A model generated the notes under the pieces. That model had not been told where the DNA came from. It was given only the letters and a program-made list of their open reading frames with translations, and did no database searches. From Sorex araneus (Eukaryota > Chordata > Mammalia > Eulipotyphla > Soricidae), in the NCBI RefSeq assembly GCF_027595985.1, contig NC_073305.1, forward strand, positions 170,694,172 to 170,758,171: a DNA stretch of 64,000 nucleotides, given 5' to 3'. The position numbers and the translations under genes were made by a program. Position 1 is the first letter of the stretch. Each line of letters opens with the position of its first letter. Below are positions 33,855 through 45,239 of the stretch, piece after piece.

Positions 33855-34115
33855 ATACCTCTCAGAGAGCCCGGCAAGCTACCAAAAGTGTTCTGCCCGC
33901 ACGGCAGAGCCTGGCAAGCCTACCCGTGGTGTATTCGATATGCCAAAAACAGTAACGATAGGTTTCATCCCCCTGACCCTGAAAAAGCCTCTAATCATTG
34001 GGTAAGATGAGTAAGGAGAGACTGCTAAGATCTCAGGACTGAGTGTAATAGAGACGTTACTGGTGCCCACTCAAGTAAATCGACAAATAACGGGATGACA
34101 GTGATACAGTGGTAC
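33855..34115 (+). mobile_element. SINE-B, long variant (headless)
   Basis: Starts within the body at ctctcagagagcccggcaag and carries the extra ~105-bp block (gtttcatccccctgaccctg ... gggtaagatgagtaaggaga) before the RTE-like end and tail. It matches the long variant at 11018-11290. Confidence 0.8.
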
Positions 34116-34225
34116 CTGTGGCATATTTGATATGCCAAAAACAGGAGCAAGTCTCACAATAGAGGTTACTGGTGCCCACTCGAGCAAATCGTTGAACAAC
34201 GGGATGACAGTGCTACAGTGCTACA
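34112..34225 (+). mobile_element. SINE-B 3' half
   Basis: tggcatatttgatatgccaa, RTE-like cactcgagcaaatcgttgaa and tail tgacagtgctacagtgctac. It is joined to the previous SINE-B and followed by gatatctcc, matching the L1 target at 33366-33374. Confidence 0.85.
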
Positions 34226-34959
34226 GATATCTCCTAGATTCACCCATGTTGCAGCAGAATGTGATAAAAATTTCTTTCCCTTTTAAGACAGAATAGTATT
34301 CCATACTTGCATCTAACACGTTTTGTTTATCTGTTCATCTGTTGTGAATATTTGTGTTGCTTCCATTTCATGTCAATTGTGACTGGTATTGCTATGATCA
34401 TGGATTTACAAATATTTCTTTGGAATTTTTGTTTTAATTCCTTTTCATATATCCAGAAATGACTTGTCAGATCATCTGTACCATTTTTATTTTTTGAGAA
34501 ACTGTTTTACTATTTATGAAGTAGTAACATCATTTTTCAATCCTGAATATGTACTTCAAGCCAGGAGTTAACCTCTGAGCATCACCAAGTGTGACCCCAA
34601 AACTGGGAGATGGGAGAAGAGAAACCCTTCATTCACGGGTAGCTGGATAATTTTATATAGTGGGAAAGGGTTTCAAATTTTCCATCTTCGCCAGTAGTTA
34701 TTTTTTACCTCTTTAATTGTCATTCATTCTTGTTGATAACAAACATTCTAATTGTGAAGTAATATCTCATTGTGGTTTTGCCTACTCTGATGAGTATTTT
34801 GAGCACCTTTCATGTGTGTATTGGTCATTTGTATATCATTTTCAAGGAAGTATCTGTTGAACTTTTTTTAATCTAATTTTTAGTTCAACTTAATGTTCTA
34901 ATTTTGGTTGTTGTTGATGTTAAATTGTAGAACTTTATATATTCTGTATTTCTATTCTT

Positions 34960-35135
34960 TTTTTTTTTTTTGCTTTTTTGGGTCACACCTGGCGATGCAC
35001 AGGGGTTACTCCTGGCTCTGCACTCAGGAACCACCCCTGGCCGTGCTCAGGGGACCATATGGGATGCTGGGATTTGAACCCGGGTCGGCCGCGTGCAAGG
35101 CAAATGCCCTACCCGCTGTGCTATCTCTCCAGCCC
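34960..35135 (-). mobile_element. SINE-A, young-looking
   Basis: Very well preserved reverse SINE-A (cacacctggcgatgcacagg, gatttgaacccgggtcggcc). Perfect 16-bp target duplication ctgtatttctattctt at 34944-34959 and 35136-35151. Confidence 0.97.
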
Positions 35136-35274
35136 CTGTATTTCTATTCTTGCCAGTTTAAATATTTGCAAATGTCTTCTTTTATTACATAGGTCATTTT
35201 TAAAAATTGCTCACTGCCTTTTGATTAATGAGTGTCTTCAGGTGCTAGTCTCATGAAGTCCTTTTATTCTATTT

Positions 35275-36228
35275 TTGCTTGACATGAAAAAATACTCAGC
35301 ATCACTTATCATTAGGAAAATCCAGATCAAGATGACAATGAGATATCATCTCACACCAATGAGAATAGCACATATCAAAAATAGTAGGAAAAAGATCTGT
35401 GCTGGTGAGGATATGGTGAAAAATGAATTTTCATCCATTGCTGGTGAAAATGTTTTCTGGCTCATTCCCTTTGGAAAACAGTATGAGAGTCCTCAGTAAA
35501 CTTAGAATTGAGCAGCTATATGATCCACCAATCCTACTTTGGGGTATCTACCCTCAGGACATAAAATCATTCATTCAAATGGATATATGCACATCATTAT
35601 TCATTGATGCACTAAGTACAATAGCTAAGATATGGAATGAGCCTAGGTGTTCAATGACAGATGAATGGATTATAAGATGTAGTATATATATACACAATGG
35701 AATACTATGCAACTGCAAGGAAAGATGAAGTCATGCAATTTGTTGCAACTTGGTTGTAACTGAAAGATATGTTGAGTGAAGTAAGACAGGAGGAAAAAAA
35801 GGCAAATACAAAATGATCACACTTATCTCTGGCATGCACAATAAATGGATGAGAAAATGTGATAAGATAGAGGGGAATGCCCACATCACCCTTGACTCCA
35901 GAGTTTAGGGAAAAGCAGGACAGAGAAGGAAAGAAGTCAAGTGGGGGAAGGAAAATGAGAAAGGGAAATTATGGGCGGAACAGGGGTCAGGGCTGTGTAA
36001 TGTGGGAGAGTGGTATCACCATATATCCAAAGCACAGACTCAGCACCGCTGAAAGCATGAGACCTAAGTTGCAACCACGGAACTTTGTCATGTGCCTCAA
36101 TGTGGTGGTGGTGGTGGTGGTGGTGGTGGTGGTGGTGGGAGTGCAGGGGTGGAGGTTGGGCGGGCGAGGGAGTATGGAAACACTTGGTGGAGGAAAGCTG
36201 ACACTGGTGGGAGCATGGTGTTGAAAGA
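35275..36228 (+). mobile_element. LINE-1 3' portion, older subfamily
   Basis: Sense decayed ORF2 end: aatactcagcatcacttatc, gagatatcatctcacaccaa, tggtgaggatatggtgaaaa, acaatggaatactatgcaac. A G-rich 3'UTR follows. It includes the (TGG)n run and is cut at 36229 by another insertion. Confidence 0.85.
36102..36138. repeat. (TGG)n microsatellite
   Basis: About 12 GGT/TGG units inside the L1 3'UTR. Poly-Gly and poly-Pro open frames across it are artefacts. Confidence 0.97.
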
Positions 36229-36239
36229 GTATATGCCAA

Positions 36240-36524
36240 GACGCATATGCTGCCTGAGCCCATGTGCTGCTTGCGCCCACGTGGCCGAGCACATGTGTTG
36301 CCCGAGCACATGTGTCGCCCGCATCTCCCCCCTTGAGATGTGTACTTTTATGCTTTCATACTTTTGTGTCTAAAGCTCGGTTATGTGTAGGGGCTTCCTC
36401 CACCCTTGGAGAAGCCTGCATTCTCCCTTGAGCGCGTTATTCTTACTATTTCTCTCTCCCATTTATCCCTTCCTCCCTCTCTCAGAAACCTCTGAATAAA
36501 ATCTATTTACTTAAAAAAAGAAGG
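36240..36524 (+). mobile_element. Retroposed LTR-like sequence, copy 2
   Basis: A 285-bp insert flanked by the perfect 11-bp repeat gtatatgccaa (36229-36239 and 36525-36535). It carries a repeated cacatgtgttgcccgagcac-type motif, then ggagaagcctgcattctccc, pyrimidine-rich sequence, gaataaaatctatttactt and an A-rich end. It looks like an LTR-derived, polyadenylated transcript end integrated by LINE machinery. Confidence 0.6.
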
Positions 36525-36642
36525 GTATATGCCAAAAACTCAACTACTGGTAAGAATCACATTCTTTAACTCTATAAAATTATTTTAATTAATTTTTGCT
36601 GTATAAAATCTATTTCACCAGAAATTGTTGCCAAATTTAAGG

Positions 36643-36680
36643 CATGAAGTTGTCCTTTTGGACAACTGGACAACTTCATG
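36643..36680. repeat. 13-bp perfect hairpin
   Basis: catgaagttgtcc (36643-36655) and its exact reverse complement (36668-36680) surround a 12-nt loop that itself repeats ggacaact. Confidence 0.9.
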
Positions 36681-36897
36681 AGCTATAATTCCAGATATTT
36701 TGTTTAGAGCTTTCCTCATTCATAATAAAAGGTTTTTTTGTACATAGCATAAAAGAAGGGCATAATTTCATTATTTAGCATCCATATATCCATTTTCCTG
36801 CCTACATTTATTGAATAAACTGTCCTTTCTCCACTGAGTGTTCTTGGTGTACCCGTTAAATATCAAGTCAATTATATGCAAGAGCTTACTTACTACA

Positions 36898-36899
<2 letters not shown>

Positions 36900-36939
<40 letters not shown>
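36900..36939. repeat. (TC)n microsatellite
   Basis: About 19 uninterrupted CT units. Confidence 0.98.
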
Positions 36940-36941
<2 letters not shown>

Positions 36942-37104
36942 GTCAGCAAGCAGTTAGTTTTGATCATTGTAGCTTTATAATGTGCTTTTGAGTTATAAGT
37001 GTGAATCTTCCACATTTTTTCTTTTCCAAATTATGTTGCCCATTCAGGGTGCTTTGTGATTTCATATTAGTTTCAGTTAAATGTTTTTCAAAAAAATTCC
37101 ACTG

Positions 37105-37238
37105 AAGTGTTTTGTTTTATTTTGTTCTTGGTGAGGGGTTCACACCCAAGCGGTGCTCGGGGCTCTATGCTTAGAGGTCATTACTCCCAGTGCTTGTGGG
37201 AACCATATGCAGTGCCAGGGATTGAAATGTTCCCCTGT
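37105..37238 (-). mobile_element. SINE-A, truncated
   Basis: Reverse SINE-A: ggttcacacccaagcggtgc, ccatatgcagtgccagggat. The head is missing and it abuts an L1 fragment. Confidence 0.75.
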
Positions 37239-37545
37239 ATGTATGAGCTGGAAGGTACCATGCTGAGTAAAGTCAGTAAGAAGGAGAGGGAATATATTGA
37301 ATTATCTCTCTCATATATGGGTTATTAAGAAGCATAGTTAGTGAATGACAAATGGCCAAGGGTAACAGAGCCTGAAAATTGGTCTATAGAATTGAGCTTA
37401 CCAAGAGTGAGGGACAAAAGGGTCATTAAATGGGATCCTGCATAAATAGAGGGAAGCAGACAATCTAGTGGAGAGGGTGGTGTTGGAATATTGTATGCCT
37501 GGAACTGGACCATTAACAATATTGTAAATCATTATATAAATATAT
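37239..37545 (+). mobile_element. Old LINE-1 3' fragment
   Basis: gtaccatgctgagtaaagtc, aagaaggagagggaatatat, and the tail ttggaatattgtatgcctgg correspond to the L1 ORF2 end/3'UTR at 42430-42900. Confidence 0.6.
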
Positions 37546-38497
37546 ATCTACAGATATATAGTAATTTCTATATAAATCACTGGTGAATCTGCTAAGCTGT
37601 GAGCAAATGAGGGAATGAATGATTGAGCTATCTTCCAAAGGAGTGTGGGTTCAACCTCAACCCTAGTGTTGCAACCAAAACAATAGAAAGAAAGGGTTGG
37701 TTACATCTGGTTAAAAAGACAAAAAAAAAAAAGAGATAAGATACTTTTGAAAAGATTAATCTAGGATTATCTTGCAACCCGGGCTAAACCAAACAGTAGA
37801 TGGAATTCATGTTTACATGCAGAATCCTATAGTATTTAGGAATCCAAATCCTCTTAACTGAGTAATTTTTCCCCCCTCCATGTTTGTCAGCTTAAATCAC
37901 AGAAGAGGGGCAAAGATCTTTATGAATCTGCTATTCAAGGTTTCTCCCAAACTTCAACTTCTATCATCCCTGGAACATGTGGATTAATTTGTGAGATCAT
38001 TTTAGCTTTTCTGCTGCCTGTAATTCTTTAGGCTGACAAGGACACAACACTGTCAAGACAATGAGAGTTTGGGGGTGATGCGGCAGCTCTTCAAAACGAG
38101 AGGAAAAAGCAAAGCTCATCTCTCAGCTCTTGTGTTTGTCTTGTTGTAAAATGGACTGTATCAGAAGGCTGCCCTCGGGACCACTTGGGACATTTCTGTC
38201 CTCCTCCTGCGTATACCGAACAATGGTCCGGAGTGAGGATGAGAGTGGAGGAGGTGAGAGTGGGCTTGGGATGGGAGTGTGGCTGAGATGTTTTCTTGAA
38301 GTTCTACTGTTGCGTCTGCTCTCGAACTCTGCTCTGATGATTTTTAAGAAGCCACAAAGTTAACATTCCATGAGCCATACACAGGTATTGTTAGAATCCA
38401 CCTTTGGTGTATATTGAGAATATCAGTCTGTACTGAAAATATAGTATCTGTTGCTCTTCCTTTTCATCTCCTAAGGACAACTCTTGGCTGAGCCCAG
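37546..38497. other. Unique sequence, no gene seen
   Basis: 38040-38345 is slightly GC-richer. The 77-codon frame at 38130-38363 has no domain evidence. Confidence 0.45.
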
Positions 38498-38563
38498 AAT
38501 AGTAGTATTAGTATTAGTATTAGCATTAATAGTAGTAATAGTAGTAGTAGTAGTAGTAGTAGT

Positions 38564-38594
<31 letters not shown>

Positions 38595-38612
38595 ATAGTA
38601 GTAGTAATATAA
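38498..38612. repeat. (TAG/CAG)n trinucleotide run
   Basis: Imperfect AGT/TTA and GCA repeats abutting the 3' tail of the adjacent reverse SINE-B. It probably expanded from that tail. Confidence 0.93.
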
Positions 38613-38618
38613 TAGCCT

Positions 38619-38866
38619 GCACTGTAGCACTGTTGTCCCATTGTTTATCAATTTGCTTGAGCGGGCACGAGTAACGTCTCCATGTGAGACTTGTTGTTAC
38701 TGTTTTTGGCATATCGAATACGCCACGGGGAGTCTGCCAGGCTCTGCCATGCAGGTGGGATATTCTCGGGAGCTTGCCAGGCTCTCTGAGAGGGATGGAG
38801 GAATCGAACCCGGGTTATCCACGTGCAAGGTAAACAACCTACCCACTGTGCTATCGCTCCAGTACC
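38619..38866 (-). mobile_element. SINE-B, full length
   Basis: Reverse SINE-B: tail gcactgtagcactgttgtcc, RTE-like tgagcgggcacgagtaacgt, hairpin, B-box complement gaatcgaacccgggtta, ending gctatcgctccagtacc. Confidence 0.95.
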
Positions 38867-38884
38867 AGTAGTATAATTATAATA

Positions 38885-39085
38885 GAAATATTTCTTTTAG
38901 TCAGACATTATTCTAAATACTTTATACATTCTTTCATAATTCCTTCCACAAGCCTGTGAGATAGAGCCCTACTCTTTCTCCATTTCACAGGGGATGAACC
39001 CAGGCAGAGATAAGTCAAATAACTTACCCATGGTATCACAGGGAACAGAGTGTAACCCACCCGATTCAGGCTTGTTCAAAGGAAC
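38885..39085 (-). mobile_element. MIR
   Basis: Antisense MIR: aaatactttatacattcttt, cacaagcctgtgagatagag, ctccatttcacaggggatga, aataacttacccatggtatc. Confidence 0.8.
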
Positions 39086-39494
39086 TTTCTATCGGGATAA
39101 CCCAAAGCAACTTTATTTCTTATTTAGTGTCAGTGTGGTTTCATAGTAAAAAAAATTGACTTTTTCACCAAATACTCAAATTTTGGCACATGTATTATTT
39201 GATCTTAGGTGACCTTAGTTGGTCTTACTGAGTCATAGTCAGTCTGGGTTGTGATTACAAAATCCATACACTTGGTAAGATCAATGACACATTTATTTCT
39301 CTCAGAGGAGTATAAAAGTCAGAGATCAAAGAGGTGACACTAGGGGAGAGGTCTAGTTGGTGGTTTGGTGTAGTCCATCTTCTTGCCATGTCCTCACTAA
39401 GTGAGTGAAAAGTCACCAGAGACTCCATCTCATCTCCACAGATACTTCTTATACCCTCTCACTTCCCTTTGGTTTTAGCCCACCTCTGCCTCCC
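39086..39494. other. Unique sequence, no gene seen
   Basis: Nothing recognised. Confidence 0.45.
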
Positions 39495-39655
39495 CCTTAT
39501 TTTTTTCTTAATTTTTGGGCCACACTCAACAGTTACTTCTTGCTCAGCACTCAGGAATAATTCCTGATGATGCCAGGGGATTGAACTCCCAATATCCTTA
39601 TTCACTGTACTAACATCCCTTACTTCCCACTACACTGTGCTATCACTCTAATTTT
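39495..39655 (-). mobile_element. SINE-A, diverged
   Basis: Reverse SINE-A: ttttgggccacactcaacag, gcactcaggaataattcctg, ccaggggattgaactccca. Confidence 0.75.
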
Positions 39656-39657
39656 TG

Positions 39658-39817
39658 TTTCTTTTTCTTTGGTGGGAGGATGGGGAGCACGTAGCACTGC
39701 ACCTGGCGATGTTCAGGGGCTACTCCTGGTCCTGCACTCAGGAATCACTCCTATAGGAGCTTAAAGGACCTTATGGGATGCCAGGGATGGAATTCAGATT
39801 AGCTGCAGACAAGGCAG
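39658..39817 (-). mobile_element. SINE-A, diverged
   Basis: Reverse SINE-A: actgcacctggcgatgttca, cctgcactcaggaatcactc, gccagggatggaattcagat, ending gacaaggcagg near the L1 insertion point. Confidence 0.8.
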
Positions 39818-39837
39818 GTGGGAAAGAAGATGGGCTC

Positions 39838-42513
39838 GAAAGAAAGAGAGAAAACCCTAATAAACCGAATCAGAAATGAAAAGGAGGACATCACAACAGA
39901 AACCAAGGAGATTCAAAGGATCATCAGAGACTACTTTGAAAGTCTGTATGCCACGAAACAAGAGAACCTAAAAGAAATGGATGAATTCCTTGACTCCTAC
40001 AATCTCTCAAGACTGAACCAAGAAGATGTGAAATACCTGCATAGGCCCATAAATATCAAGGAAATCAAAACCGTAATCAAAAGTCTCCCCCAAAAACAAA
40101 AGCCCAGGCCCAGACGGATTCACTGTCGAATTCTTCCAAACATTTAAAGAAGACTTGTTGCCAGTTCTCCTCAAGCTTTTCCAGAAAATTGAAAAGACAG
40201 GAACCCTTCCGAACAGTTTCTACGAGGCACATATCTCCCTAATACCAAAAGCAAACAAAGACACCACTAACAAAGAAAACTATAGACCAATATCCCTGAT
40301 GAACACTGATGCGAAGATCCTCAACAAAATACTAGCAAATAGAATCCAACAACTCATCAAAAAGATCATACACCATGACCAAGTGGGATTCATCCCGGGG
40401 ATGCAAGGATGGTTTAACATTCAGAAATCAATTAACATAATCCATCATATCAACAGAAGTAAAGATAAAAACCATATTATCATATCAATAGATGCAGAGA
40501 AAGCATTTGACAAGATCCAACACCCATTCATGATAAAAACTCTCACCAAAATGGGTTTTGGAGGAACTTTTCTCAAGATAGTCAAAGCCATATACCATGA
40601 ACCTATGACAAGCATTATCATCAATGGAGAAAAACTAAGGGCCTTTCCTCTAAGATCGGAGACAAGACAAGGATGCCCACTCTCACCACTTCTCTTTAAT
40701 ATAGTGCTGGAAGTACTAGCAATAGCCATCAGGCAAGAAAAAGATATTAAGGAGATTCAGATCAGAAAGGAAGAAATCAAGCTCTCACTATTCGCGGACG
40801 ATATGATACTATACCTAGAGAAGCCTAAAAGCTCTAGTAGGAAACTCTTAGAAACAATTGACCTGTACAGTAAAGTCACAGGCTATAAAATAAATACCCA
40901 AAAATCCATGGCCTTCCTATATGCAAACAATGAGACAGAGGAAAGGGACATGAAAAAAGCAATCCCTTTCACAATCGTACCCCAGAAAATCAAATACCTT
41001 GGAATCAGCTTAACTAAAGAAGTAAAAGACCTCTAAAAAGAAAACTATAAAACGCTATTCCATGAAATAAAAGAGGACATGAGGAAATGGAAACATATCC
41101 TCTGCTCATGGATAGGGAGAATAAACATTGTCAAAATGGCAATACTCCCCAAAGCATTATACAGATTTAATGCGATCCCTATAAGGATACCCATGGCATT
41201 CTTCAAAGAAACGAATCAAGCAATCCTGAAATTTATATGGAACAATAAACACCCACGGATAGCTAAACAATTCTTGGGAAAAAAATGATGGGAGGCATCA
41301 CCCTCCCCAACCTTAAACTCTACTACAAAGCAGTAACAAAACAGCATGGTACTGGAACAAAGGCAGAGCTGAAGACAAATGCAACAGGATGGAATATCCC
41401 TACACACAACCTCAAATGTACGATCATCTAATCTTTGATAAGGGAGCAAGAGATGTGAAGTGGAGCAAGGAAAGCCTCTTTAACAAATGGTGCTGGCACA
41501 ACTGGACAACCACATGTAAAAGAATGGGCTTAGACCTCAACCTGACACCATGCACAAAAGTCAGATCAAAATGGATCAAAGACCTCAACATCAGACCACA
41601 AACCATAAGGTACATTGAAGACAAGGTCGGCAAAACCCTCCACAATATTAAACATAAAGGTATCTTCAAAGATGACACGGAACTAAGCAATCAAATAGAA
41701 ACAGAGATCAACAAATGGGACTACATTAAACTAAAAAGCTTCTGCACCGCAAAAGATACAGTGACCAAAATACAAAGACTATCTACAGAATGGGAAAGGA
41801 TATTTACACAATACCCATCAGATAAGGGGTTGATATCAATGGTATATAAAGCACTGGTTGAACTCTACAAGAAGAAAATATCCAATCCCATCAAAAAATG
41901 GGGCGAAGAAATGAACAGAAACTTTTCCAAGGAAGAGATACGAATGGCCAAAAGGCACATGAAAAAGTGCTCTGCATCACTAATCATCAGAGAGATGCAG
42001 ATCAAAACAACCATGAGATACCACCTCACACCACAGAGACTAGCACACATCCAAAAGTACAAAAGCAACCGCTGTTGGAGAGGATGTGGGAAGAAAGGGA
42101 CCCTTCTACACTGCTGATGGGAATGCCGACTAGTTCAGCCCTTTTGGGAAACAATATGGACGATTCTCAAAAAACTAGAGGTTGAGCTTCCATTTGACCC
42201 AGCAATACCACTTCTGGGAATATATCCCAGAGGAGCAAAAAAGTATCGTCAAAATGACATCTGCACTTATATGTTCATTGCAGCACTGTTTACAATAGCC
42301 AGAATCTGGAAAAAACCCGAGTGCCCTAGAACAGATGACTGGTTGAAGAAACTTTGGTACATCTATACAATGGAATACTATGCAGCTGTTAGAAAAAATG
42401 AGGTCATGAAGTTTGCATATAAGTGGATCAGCATGGAAAGTATCATGCTAAGTGAAATGAGTCAGAAAGAGAGAGACAGACATAGAAAGATTGCACTCAT
42501 CTGTGGAATATAG
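39838..42513 (+). pseudogene. LINE-1 ORF2 pseudogene (reverse transcriptase and C-terminus)
   Basis: ORF2 normally encodes the endonuclease plus reverse transcriptase that copies L1 RNA at the nick site. The endonuclease part is absent by 5' truncation. The RT catalytic motif F-A-D-D is intact at 40791-40802, preceded by RPISLMN (about 40283) and [12 protein letters not shown] (about 40665). The C-terminal region includes MEYYAAVRKNEV. The frame is broken four times. There is a frameshift near 40110-40150, an in-frame TAA at 41034-41036, a frameshift near 41280-41290 in an A run, and a TGA in the conserved LLHC-W-W-EC motif at 42115-42117. It cannot produce a functional protein. Confidence 0.95.
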
Positions 42514-42965
42514 AATAATAGACTAGGAATCTAACACCCAAGAATAGTAGAAATAAGTACTAGGAGGTTGACTTCATGGCTTGGAGGCTGGTCTCTCATT
42601 CTGGGCAACTCAGAGAAGGGAACACCAAGTAAAATGTGGTCGGAGGTCATGCGGGGGAGGGGTGACGCGTGCGGAATGTAGACTAGAGACTAAACACAAT
42701 GGCCGCTCAACACACCTTTTTTGCAAACCACAGCACCTAATCAGAGAGAGAGAGAGAATGAAAGGGAATACCCTGCCATAGTGGCAGTGTGGGGTGTGGG
42801 GAGAGGGGACTGGGGAGGGTGGGAGGAATGCTGGGTTTACTGGTGGTGGAGAATGGGCACTGGTGAAGGGATGGGTTCTCGAACTTTGTATGGGGGAAAC
42901 ATGAGCACAAAAATGTATAAATCTGTAACTGTACCCTCACGGTGATTCACTAATTAAAAAAAAAT
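39838..42965 (+). mobile_element. 5'-truncated LINE-1 with 3'UTR
   Basis: A 3.1-kb sense L1 copy beginning inside ORF2 and ending after a G-rich 3'UTR, the sequence ggtgattcactaattaaaa and poly(A). Perfect 11-bp target duplication aagatgggctc at 39827-39837 and 42966-42976. Among L1 copies here it is the longest, and its 3'UTR is the reference for the shorter fragments. Confidence 0.97.
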
Positions 42966-42976
42966 AAGATGGGCTC

Positions 42977-44755
42977 ACTGGAGTCTCTGATAACCATCTT
43001 GCCTGCATACTCACAAGAAGCAGCTTACTATGAAACAAGAACCCAGTGTCTATTTTTAGCAAGAACCAACTGGCAGATTCTAGATTGCTCAGTAAATTCT
43101 CTCCTGGGTTGGTCCTCTTGAGGCTTAAGTGTCTAGCCTACAGGTTATCTTCTTGGGAACTTTGGAGGAAAGGGCAAGGTAAGGGAAATCTTTGCTATAT
43201 CCCCTGGAGAGTATGTTGGTTTTATTTTTGAATTTAGCTCATAATTTTTTCGAGGTAGCCTATTGTGAATACCTCCCCTATTTAGACTAGTGTACCTAAA
43301 ATTCATGATTTAAAATTTCTACAAAACCAATACAAGAGAAATGTATTTTCACCTGAAAGCTCTGAGGTTACAGGAAATATTTCCTAAGATCCTCAGAAGG
43401 AGATACTTTAGCTCTTTTTTATCTTTATGCTGACATTTGTTGACGGAAAGTTGGCATTCAAGGGCAAGGGAAGTAAGGAAATATAGATCAAAGTATACAA
43501 CATTTCAGTTCCACAAAATGATTGCGGTATGAAGCTCCACTGTAGAAGGTAGTGCCTATGAAGAAATGTACTGTATTTCTGAACACTTGTGTAGAGGCTA
43601 GATGTCATGTATTTTTCTTATAAAAGGGAAAAATCAGAGGGAAGGATGGAAGTTTCGGAGGCCATAGTATTGTTTATGTTCACAGTTATGAATGCATGCC
43701 AGTCTATTTTATCTCCAAATTTGTATGTACACTTTTTTATTTGTGCATTTCTCTTTACTCTGTATTTAAATATGTATTGTTTCAGTGTGCCTGCTTGTGC
43801 CAGGGATTAAAGCCAAGAGCTCACACATGCGAGGCGCTTGATCCAGCACAAAGCTACACACGGGGGATGTAGGGAATTATTGTCAATCACACCTCCCCCC
43901 AAATGGAGATACATAATCTAACTATGGGCCAAAATGGCTAATAGAAAACCTAAGAGCCGTGTGTTTCTTGGTTTTTATCTCTCTCTCCCTGCCTCAATTT
44001 TTTTTTTAATTTTTGTTTTTATGCTCAGGGACAGTCACGTCTGTCACCCAAGGCCAACTTCGAAGGAAGAAATATAGCTCTGAAATCACTAGCCTGAGGG
44101 TGACATTCTTTCCCAGCTCTAGAATTCTTCAGTGTATGAGCTGTCACCCCACCCCTCATTTTCTGTCTCTGATTCATCAAAGGGGAGTAGGAACATTTGC
44201 ACTCTCCCCTCTGGAAGATTTTTTCTGTGACCTTTTCTACTTCCAGCTCAGCCTGTGGGCTGAACATTTTGGTGAAGAGAAAAAAATTCAGTATTTGGGG
44301 GAAATTAATCAACAAACAAACTGGGATCCAGCTTTGTTTTTTGGAAGATTTTCTGAATGAAAAAAAAAATCTATCACTTTTAATTTTTAAAAACTGTTGG
44401 TTATGAGATTCTTGGGAACAAAATATGAAGCAGTATTGAAAATTTCTGAAGAAATTGTGTGGGAGTCACTAAACCACATAATCACAAAGCCACATGCCTG
44501 GTATTAGAAACAAAAGCAGTGACAGAAGTCTCTTTTCTAAAGCAACTAGATAGATGAATGTAATCCCTGAATCTGTATTTGGCAGGATCCAAATACTTGG
44601 CTACTCAAGGTCACCATTGGGGATGGTGGAGGGCAGCCCTGGGGATGTGCCACAGAGAAATCAGAGGACTCATCCAGGCTACTCTAGACAGCTAATCAAT
44701 CACAAAGATAGGAAAGGGAACAATGAGACTTCAAAAACTTACAATTTTTTTCTTT
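42977..44755. other. Unique sequence, no gene seen
   Basis: Repeat-poor 1.8 kb. Open frames (e.g. 44013-44360) show no recognisable domains. Confidence 0.45.
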
Positions 44756-44761
44756 CTCGCT

Positions 44762-44955
44762 TTTTATTTTTATTTATTTATTTATTTTTGCTTTTTGGGT
44801 CACACCCAGCAATGCACAGGGGTCACTCCTGGCTCATGCACTCAGGAATCACCCCTGGCGGTGCTCAGGGGACCATATGGGATGCTGGGATTTGAACCCG
44901 GGTTGGCCGAGTGCAAGGCAAATGCCCTACCCGCTGTGCTATCACTCCAGCCCTC
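44762..44955 (-). mobile_element. SINE-A, well preserved
   Basis: Reverse SINE-A with (TTTA)n-rich tail, ttttgggtcacacccagcaa, gatttgaacccgggttggcc, ending gctatcactccagccc. Confidence 0.95.
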
Positions 44956-44968
44956 TTTCTCCCTTTTT

Positions 44969-45225
44969 AGACTGGAGCCATAGCACAGTGGGTAGGGCGT
45001 TTGCTTTGCACTCGGCCAACCTGGGTTTGATTCCTCCATCTCCCTCGGAGAGCCCAGCAAGCTACCTAGAGTATCCTGCCCACACAGCAGAGCCTTGCAA
45101 GCTACCCGTGTCATATTCAATATGCCAAAAACAGTAACGACAAGTCTCACAATGGAGACGTTACTGGTGCCCGCTTGAGCAAATCGATGAACAATGGGAC
45201 CACAGCAATACACTGTTACAGACAG
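44969..45225 (+). mobile_element. SINE-B, full length
   Basis: Head actggagccatagcacagtg, B-box region gggtttgattcc, RTE-like cgcttgagcaaatcgatgaa, tail of acagcaatacactgttaca. Flanked by ctccctttttaga-type repeats. It sits head to head with the preceding SINE-A. Confidence 0.93.
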
Positions 45226-45239
45226 TGCTCCCTTTTTTA

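Larger units (their letters stand above)
33407..34660. repeat. 100-bp inverted duplication pair
   Basis: 33407-33506 and 34561-34660 are reverse complements at about 93% identity across 100 bp. They cover part of a SINE-A tail, a unique block containing gaatgaagggtttctcttct and an L1 edge. The arms are ~1.05 kb apart. Confidence 0.92.
33244..35262 (-). mobile_element. Ancient LINE-1 (L1M type), rearranged host
   Basis: Antisense landmarks in consensus order: ctggcaacacccagagaaga, ttgtccatttatgactggat, then after an interruption tagattcacccatgttgcag, agaatagtattccatacttg, aatatctcattgtggttttg, tttgtatatcattttcaagg, and the end tgccttttgattaatgagtg. It is broken by inserted sequence at 33375-34225, the 34561-34660 block and a SINE-A. 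Confidence 0.75.

Noticed and set aside
36092-36373. Poly-Gly and poly-His/Pro/Thr frames
   Set aside because: Six-frame readings of the (TGG)n run in the L1 3'UTR.
39818-40147. Open frame beginning upstream of the L1 insertion as a fusion gene
   Set aside because: The first codons come from flanking sequence and the target site; the rest is L1 ORF2.
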